Of a stretch of 10,837 nucleotides of DNA, positions 7,691-10,837 are shown piece after piece. The stretch is taken from the NCBI GenBank assembly GCA_046728115.1, contig JBKPDW010000315.1:1-10837 (forward strand). Direction: 5' to 3'. The stretch's first letter is position 1, and the number at the start of each line of letters is the position of its first letter. The notes beneath the pieces were generated by a model. It was not told the DNA's origin and made no database searches. It saw nothing but the letters and a program-made list of their open reading frames with translations. A program made the position numbers and the translations under genes. This stretch comes from CAVSWN01 sp046728115 (GTDB lineage Bacteria; Acidobacteriota; Vicinamibacteria; Vicinamibacterales; CAVVIG01).

Positions 7691-7696
7691 TAGGCT
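7691..7696 (+). promoter_or_regulatory. Possible -10 box upstream of the Tat propeller gene
   Basis: TAGGCT in the context GTGCTAGGCT is the only -10-like hexamer I would propose in the 191-bp gap 7579-7769. No clear -35 box is found at the expected spacing. If real, transcription would begin near 7703 and the leader would contain both hairpins that follow. Weak evidence. Confidence 0.22.
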
Positions 7697-7706
7697 GTCC
7701 GTTCAT

Positions 7707-7730
7707 CGGAATCACGGACGCGTGATTTCG
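7707..7730 (+). promoter_or_regulatory. 5' leader hairpin 1 (10-bp stem, GACG loop)
   Basis: CGGAATCACG (7707-7716) pairs fully with CGTGATTTCG (7721-7730) if one G-U wobble is allowed, leaving loop GACG. It lies 39 bases before the start codon of the Tat propeller gene. It could be an mRNA structure or an operator for a dimeric regulator. There is no following T-tract, so it is not an intrinsic terminator. Confidence 0.5.
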
Positions 7731-7749
7731 GATGACCGTCACGTCATCC
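7730..7749 (+). promoter_or_regulatory. 5' leader hairpin 2 (7-bp perfect stem)
   Basis: GGATGAC (7730-7736) and GTCATCC (7743-7749) are perfect complements with a 6-nt loop CGTCAC. The element abuts hairpin 1, sharing base 7730, and ends 9 bases before the ribosome binding site, so together they form a compact structured leader. Confidence 0.45.
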
Positions 7750-7758
7750 AGCTTCGAC

Positions 7759-7764
7759 GGGAGG
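7759..7764 (+). promoter_or_regulatory. Ribosome binding site of the Tat propeller gene
   Basis: GGGAGG with a 5-nt spacer to ATG 7770. It selects this start over the in-frame upstream start at 7650, and the choice agrees with the twin-arginine signal beginning at residue 5. Confidence 0.75.
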
Positions 7765-7769
7765 ACCGT

Positions 7770-8603
7770 ATGGCGATCGGACGTCGAGATTTCATCGGCA
7801 CGGCGTCGGCGCTCGTCGGCGGAATGGCGGTGCGGCCTCTGCTGCGCGCGCAGGAAGGCGGAGCGGCGCCGAAGACGCCGCCGATCCCGACGCGCCAGGC
7901 AAAGGTCGAGCGGCTGTTCAAGGCGCCCGATGCTCATCCGAACGCACTCGAGGCAGCTGCCGATGGTCTGTGGATCGGCGACCAGGTGTCGGAGCGTGTC
8001 TTCAAAGTCGACTGGCAGAGCGGGAAGGTGCTGCACGAGGTGCAGACCGAGTCGCACAACACCAGCGGCCTCGCCGTCGGCGGCGGCTACCTCTGGCTGA
8101 ACGCGAATGGCGGCGTCAGCGGACGGCGGCCGCCGCGGCCGCACGACCAGCCGTTCGGCGAGATCGTCCAGGCCGACATCAAGACCGGAAAGACGATCAA
8201 AGTCCATCGTCCGGCATGGCGAACCGGTGTCCACGGTATCACGTGGGTCGAGGAGACGCAGACGTTGTGGTCCACGGCGCTGAGCATCAACGCGCTGGCG
8301 GAGCTCGACCCCAAAGACAACCTGCGCATTCTGCGCCTCATCCCGATAAAAGGGGATCGCCCGCACGGGCTCGACTGGGAGAAGGGGAAGATTTGGTGTC
8401 TGATCGCGGGCGACCACCTGATTCAGAAGCTCGATCCGGAGTCGGGCAAGGTCCTCGAGATTGTCACGCTGTCACGCACCTCGGATCCGGATCCGCACGG
8501 CATGTGCATCCACGACGGCTATATGTACTACTGCGACGCCGGCCTGACCGCCCCTGGCCCGGGCAGCGAGCCGGCGCAGGTGTGCAGATTCAAGATGGGA
8601 TGA
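7770..8603 (+). CDS. Tat-exported beta-propeller protein (Vgb/YVTN-like) with blade histidines
   Basis: The 277-residue product begins with a twin-arginine signal (GRRDFIG at 4-10, hydrophobic stretch 11-20, likely cleavage near LLRAQ at 24-28), implying folding in the cytoplasm before export. The body is a propeller of short repeats resembling streptogramin-lyase (Vgb), SMP-30 or YVTN families: glycine, turn, then LW or IW, then a strand ending in LDPxSGKVL-type motifs (79-89, 179-187, 221-230). A His recurs at the same place in five blades: H56, H96, H155 (VHGI), H199 (PHGL) and H243 (PHGM). In related propellers such residues line the central cavity and can bind metal or substrate, but the activity here is unknown. 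Five or six blades are present. It is the first gene of a pair with the cupin gene, 7 bp apart. Confidence 0.85.
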   Translation: MAIGRRDFIGTASALVGGMAVRPLLRAQEGGAAPKTPPIPTRQAKVERLFKAPDAHPNALEAAADGLWIGDQVSERVFKVDWQSGKVLHEVQTESHNTSGLAVGGGYLWLNANGGVSGRRPPRPHDQPFGEIVQADIKTGKTIKVHRPAWRTGVHGITWVEETQTLWSTALSINALAELDPKDNLRILRLIPIKGDRPHGLDWEKGKIWCLIAGDHLIQKLDPESGKVLEIVTLSRTSDPDPHGMCIHDGYMYYCDAGLTAPGPGSEPAQVCRFKMG

Positions 8604-8607
8604 GGGA
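8602..8607 (+). promoter_or_regulatory. Ribosome binding site of the cupin gene, overlapping the upstream stop
   Basis: GAGGGA overlaps the TGA stop (8601-8603) of the propeller gene and precedes GTG 8611. The arrangement supports translational coupling and favours the GTG start, which begins directly before a signal peptide. Confidence 0.6.
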
Positions 8608-8610
8608 CGT

Positions 8611-9024
8611 GTGAAGTACCTGGCTTCGTGCGTTCGTGGCCGTGTCCGTCGCGCTGCGCTGACGGCAGCGCTGATCGTGGTTGTGTCCGTGTGGGCAGCG
8701 CGGCCTGCGTCACCTCAGAACGACGATCTCGACGTGCTCAAGGTCATTCCCGAAAACTACAAAGTGGTTCTCGAGAATCAGTTCGTCCGCGTGCTCGAAG
8801 CGCGCATCCCGCCAGGGACCGAGGAGAAGCCGCACCGCCATCTGAAAGGCGTCAGCGTGTGCCTCACCGAGTACACGCTCGAATCGCGCACACTCCCCGA
8901 CGGTCAGTGGGTACGCAACGAGCGGAGGGTCGGCACGACCTACTGGAGTGACGCCAGCCTGCACCAGGTCCGCAATGTCGGTACGACCATGAGTCACACG
9001 ATGCGGATCGAGTTGAAGTACTAG
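8611..9024 (+). CDS. Exported small cupin-domain protein
   Basis: From GTG 8611 the product has 137 residues. A basic N-region and a hydrophobic stretch (about 15-30, AALTAALIVVVSVWAA) form a signal peptide with cleavage near RPASPQ. The remainder is a single cupin barrel. Motif 1 is PPGTEEKPHRHLKG, with His75 and His77 but without the usual Glu. Motif 2 ends in HQVRN (118-122), matching the H(X)3N pattern. Three His residues could therefore bind a metal. Cupins this small often serve as binding proteins, isomerases or dioxygenase-like enzymes, and no specific reaction can be assigned. It begins 7 bp after the Tat propeller gene, with its ribosome binding site overlapping that gene's stop, so the two are likely co-translated and functionally linked. 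Confidence 0.85.
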   Translation: MKYLASCVRGRVRRAALTAALIVVVSVWAARPASPQNDDLDVLKVIPENYKVVLENQFVRVLEARIPPGTEEKPHRHLKGVSVCLTEYTLESRTLPDGQWVRNERRVGTTYWSDASLHQVRNVGTTMSHTMRIELKY

Positions 9025-9061
9025 GAATCAAAAGAGTCGGAGGAAACGATCGCACGGCGAG

Positions 9062-9144
9062 TCACGAAGACACGAAGATACACGGGCCGTTCTCCGTGCC
9101 TTTCGTGCCTCCCTCTGAATCCGTGCCCTCCGCCGTCTTCGTGA
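9062..9144. repeat. Intergenic inverted repeat with CACGAAGA-type units between convergent genes
   Basis: TCACGAAGAC (9062-9071) and GTCTTCGTGA (9135-9144) are perfect 10-bp inverted repeats. Nested inside are CACGAA/TTCGTG (9071-9076 with 9102-9107) and CACGG/CCGTG (9081-9085 with 9094-9098). The units CACGAAGA and CCGTGCC also recur directly. The element fills most of the 123-bp gap between the cupin stop and the receptor stop, so a bidirectional terminator or a mobile REP/MITE-like repeat are both possible. Repeats of this CACGAAG / CACGGAG type are, to my knowledge, common between genes in several environmental phyla. Confidence 0.55.
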
Positions 9145-9147
9145 TCC

Positions 9148-10837
9148 TCAGAACACCAATTTCAATCCGAATTGAACGATGAGCGGATCGCCGGATACCG
9201 GAACCGTCCGCGTCAGCTTCCCGAAATTCGCGCTGTTCACCGCAATCCGGTTGTCGCTGGGCGTCGTGCCGGGGATGTCGAAGTTCACTTGGTTGAAGAT
9301 GTTGAAGAACTCGATGCGGAATTGAGCGTTCAGGCCGCCGTTGACGCGGAAGTTCTTGAACAGTCCCATGTTCCAGCTGTGGAACGACGGCCCGTACAGG
9401 TACCCCTTGGGGACATCCCCGAACGTGCCGATGTCGTTCACTGCGAACGCGGCCGGGTTGAACCACAGGAGCGGATCCGAACCAGGGGGCGGCGCGATCG
9501 GCTCGCCGGTGAGCTTCGCGCGATCACGCGTGCTGCCGAGGCCCCGCTGCGATCGATCCGATCCGCTGATGATGTTGAACGGACGCCCCGACTGATATTC
9601 CATCACGCCCGACCACTGCCAGCCGCTGGCGAGCCATCGCAGAGCGCCGGATCCGCCACCGGGCAGATCCCACACCCACGACGCCGTGAAGCGATGACGC
9701 CGGTCCTGAAACAGCGGGCCCCACACGAGCGGATCGTGCTTGTCCAGATTGAACTCGTTCCACGGAATCACATCGTCGCCGAAATTGCCGACGACCTTGG
9801 ACAGCGTGTAGTTGCTCGTCACCGTGAAGCCGTGCGAATAACGCTTGCTGAGCGTCAGCTGCATCGCGTTGTAGACCGACTCGCGGTCCTGACGCTGCTG
9901 GTTCACCTGGCCGATGTTCGCGGCCGCAAACAGCCGGCGCGCGTCGGTGCCGCGGGCATCGCCGGGCGTGTACACCGAGGGATTCAACTGAACGTCCCGA
10001 CGTCCGTTATACGAACGCGATCCGACGTACGCGGCGCGTGCAAGCACCGACGGCATCAGCTCGCGCTCGAACGTGAGGTTGTAGTTGTAGGTGACCGGCG
10101 TCCGATAGACGGTGTCGAGCGTTTCGATCAGCACGGGCGTCGGAAATGGCGCCTGCGTGGTGCCGATTGTCGAGTCGGTGATGAGGTTGAAATCCGTGCG
10201 CCCGCGATATGGATCCGCGAACGGACCTGATGGCCTGGTGACTGCCAGCCTGATGCTCCACGGCGGTGCGTTCACCGCGCCATTGCCCGATTCACCGTCG
10301 CGATGCTGGTCGTAGAACATCCCGCCGCCGCCGCGAAGGCTCGTCTTGCCGTCCTGGCTGAGCGCCCATGCAAATCCGGCCCGCGCGCCCAGGTTGTTGG
10401 ACGACGGGTCCACGCCATCCTCGGGGACACCCGGATCGCCGCGGAACGTTTCGCCCCTGGCCGCCTGCGGGAACACCGTTGATAAGACGTTGTTGTTGTA
10501 GTCCTCGATCGTGAATCGTTCGATTCGCCCCACGGTCTCGTGCCACGGCGGCGACGACTCGTATCGCAGGCCCAGGTTCAACGTGAAGGTGGGCGACACC
10601 TTGAAGTCGTCCTGTGCGAACAAGGAACCGTACAGCACGTTGTAGTCCTTGTACTCGCCAGTGCCCTGATCGAAGGTCTGGACGTAGCCGAGAAGGAAGT
10701 CGGCGATCGGGTGACCGGTTCGGCTGCCGTCGAACGTGAAGTGCCCCGCCCGGCGGAACTGGTTGCGGATCGTCACCGTGTAGCGCTGGGCCTCGCCGCC
10801 GAACTGGAGGTTGTGCCTGCCTTTCACGAGTGTGAAC
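9148..10837 (-). CDS. Oar-like TonB-dependent receptor, C-terminal beta-barrel (5' truncated)
   Basis: The frame is open to the right edge (10837) and ends at TGA (complement of 9148-9150), giving about 562 residues of a protein usually near 1000-1200. The plug and any carboxypeptidase-like N-terminal domain are outside the window. The GTG at 10827 is internal, because family-typical residues (FTLV) continue beyond it. Barrel hallmarks in order are GRHNLQFGGE, IADFLLGY, LFAQDDFKVSPTFTLNLGLR, NNLGARAGFAWAL, TYNYNLTFERELMPS, YNAMQLTLSKRYSHGF, FTASWVWDLP, WQWSGVMEYQSGRPFNI and FRIEFFNIFNQVNFDIP. The protein ends in LKLVF, a terminal Phe as expected for BAM-inserted outer-membrane proteins. Such receptors import large ligands (oligosaccharides, peptides, metal complexes) using TonB energy; the ligand here is unknown. 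The gene converges on the cupin gene. Confidence 0.9.
   Translation of the reverse strand, partial: FTLVKGRHNLQFGGEAQRYTVTIRNQFRRAGHFTFDGSRTGHPIADFLLGYVQTFDQGTGEYKDYNVLYGSLFAQDDFKVSPTFTLNLGLRYESSPPWHETVGRIERFTIEDYNNNVLSTVFPQAARGETFRGDPGVPEDGVDPSSNNLGARAGFAWALSQDGKTSLRGGGGMFYDQHRDGESGNGAVNAPPWSIRLAVTRPSGPFADPYRGRTDFNLITDSTIGTTQAPFPTPVLIETLDTVYRTPVTYNYNLTFERELMPSVLARAAYVGSRSYNGRRDVQLNPSVYTPGDARGTDARRLFAAANIGQVNQQRQDRESVYNAMQLTLSKRYSHGFTVTSNYTLSKVVGNFGDDVIPWNEFNLDKHDPLVWGPLFQDRRHRFTASWVWDLPGGGSGALRWLASGWQWSGVMEYQSGRPFNIISGSDRSQRGLGSTRDRAKLTGEPIAPPPGSDPLLWFNPAAFAVNDIGTFGDVPKGYLYGPSFHSWNMGLFKNFRVNGGLNAQFRIEFFNIFNQVNFDIPGTTPSDNRIAVNSANFGKLTRTVPVSGDPLIVQFGLKLVF

Noticed and set aside
7650..7769. Upstream in-frame start (7650) for the Tat propeller gene
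   Set aside because: It would place 40 extra residues before the twin-arginine signal, while GGGAGG sits 5 nt before ATG 7770.
1..10837. tRNA, rRNA, CRISPR, insertion sequence, prophage or defence genes
   Set aside because: No cloverleaf, regularly spaced repeats, transposase or integrase motifs, or nuclease/helicase domains were seen on either strand.

Overview
The window reads as high-GC chromosomal DNA from an environmental, aerobic, Gram-negative bacterium, most likely an Acidobacteriota member of the Vicinamibacteria type. This placement is inferred from gene content, with no marker gene in view. The supporting traits are an Oar-like TonB-dependent receptor, PQQ-type beta-propeller dehydrogenases (one fused to cytochrome c and a LamG-like domain), a TolB/PD40 propeller protein, and short palindromic GGGCGGGCC-type repeats. 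Seven protein-coding genes fill almost all of the sequence. I see no tRNA, rRNA, CRISPR array, transposase or phage gene.

Layout: (1) 1-1308 (+) is the C-terminal part of a GH63/MGH1-like glucosidase whose start lies left of the window. It converges on the next block across 80 bp. (2) 1389-5018 (-) is a probable two-gene operon: first a secreted PQQ-propeller protein (3258-5018), then, 36 bp later, a secreted protein with about twelve PD40 blades (1389-3221). (3) Back to back with it, 4999 or 5017 to 7578 (+) encodes a large exported quinohemoprotein of the form LamG-like / cytochrome c / PQQ dehydrogenase. The divergent genes have no intergenic space, and their start codons can share the same CATG. 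(4) After a 191-bp leader with two adjacent hairpins, 7770-8603 (+) encodes a Tat-exported beta-propeller and 8611-9024 (+) an exported small cupin, tightly coupled. (5) 9148-10837 (-) is the C-terminal beta-barrel of an Oar-like TonB-dependent receptor that runs off the right edge. It is separated from the cupin by an intergenic inverted repeat.

Apart from the glucosidase, every gene encodes an exported or outer-membrane protein, and four of the seven are beta-propellers. A reasonable reading is an envelope module: the receptor imports a ligand, and the two quinoproteins oxidise periplasmic alcohols, aldehydes or sugars, one passing electrons to its own haem. The PD40 protein, the His-rich Tat propeller and the cupin act as accessory or binding/lyase-type proteins. 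The substrate cannot be read from the sequence. The most notable points are the overlapping divergent starts, the DYD (lanthanide-type) signature in one quinoprotein against its absence in the other, the ring of blade-equivalent histidines in the Tat propeller, the two 5' hairpins, and a REP-like palindrome translated in frame inside an exported protein. I did not find a clearly new defence or mobile system.
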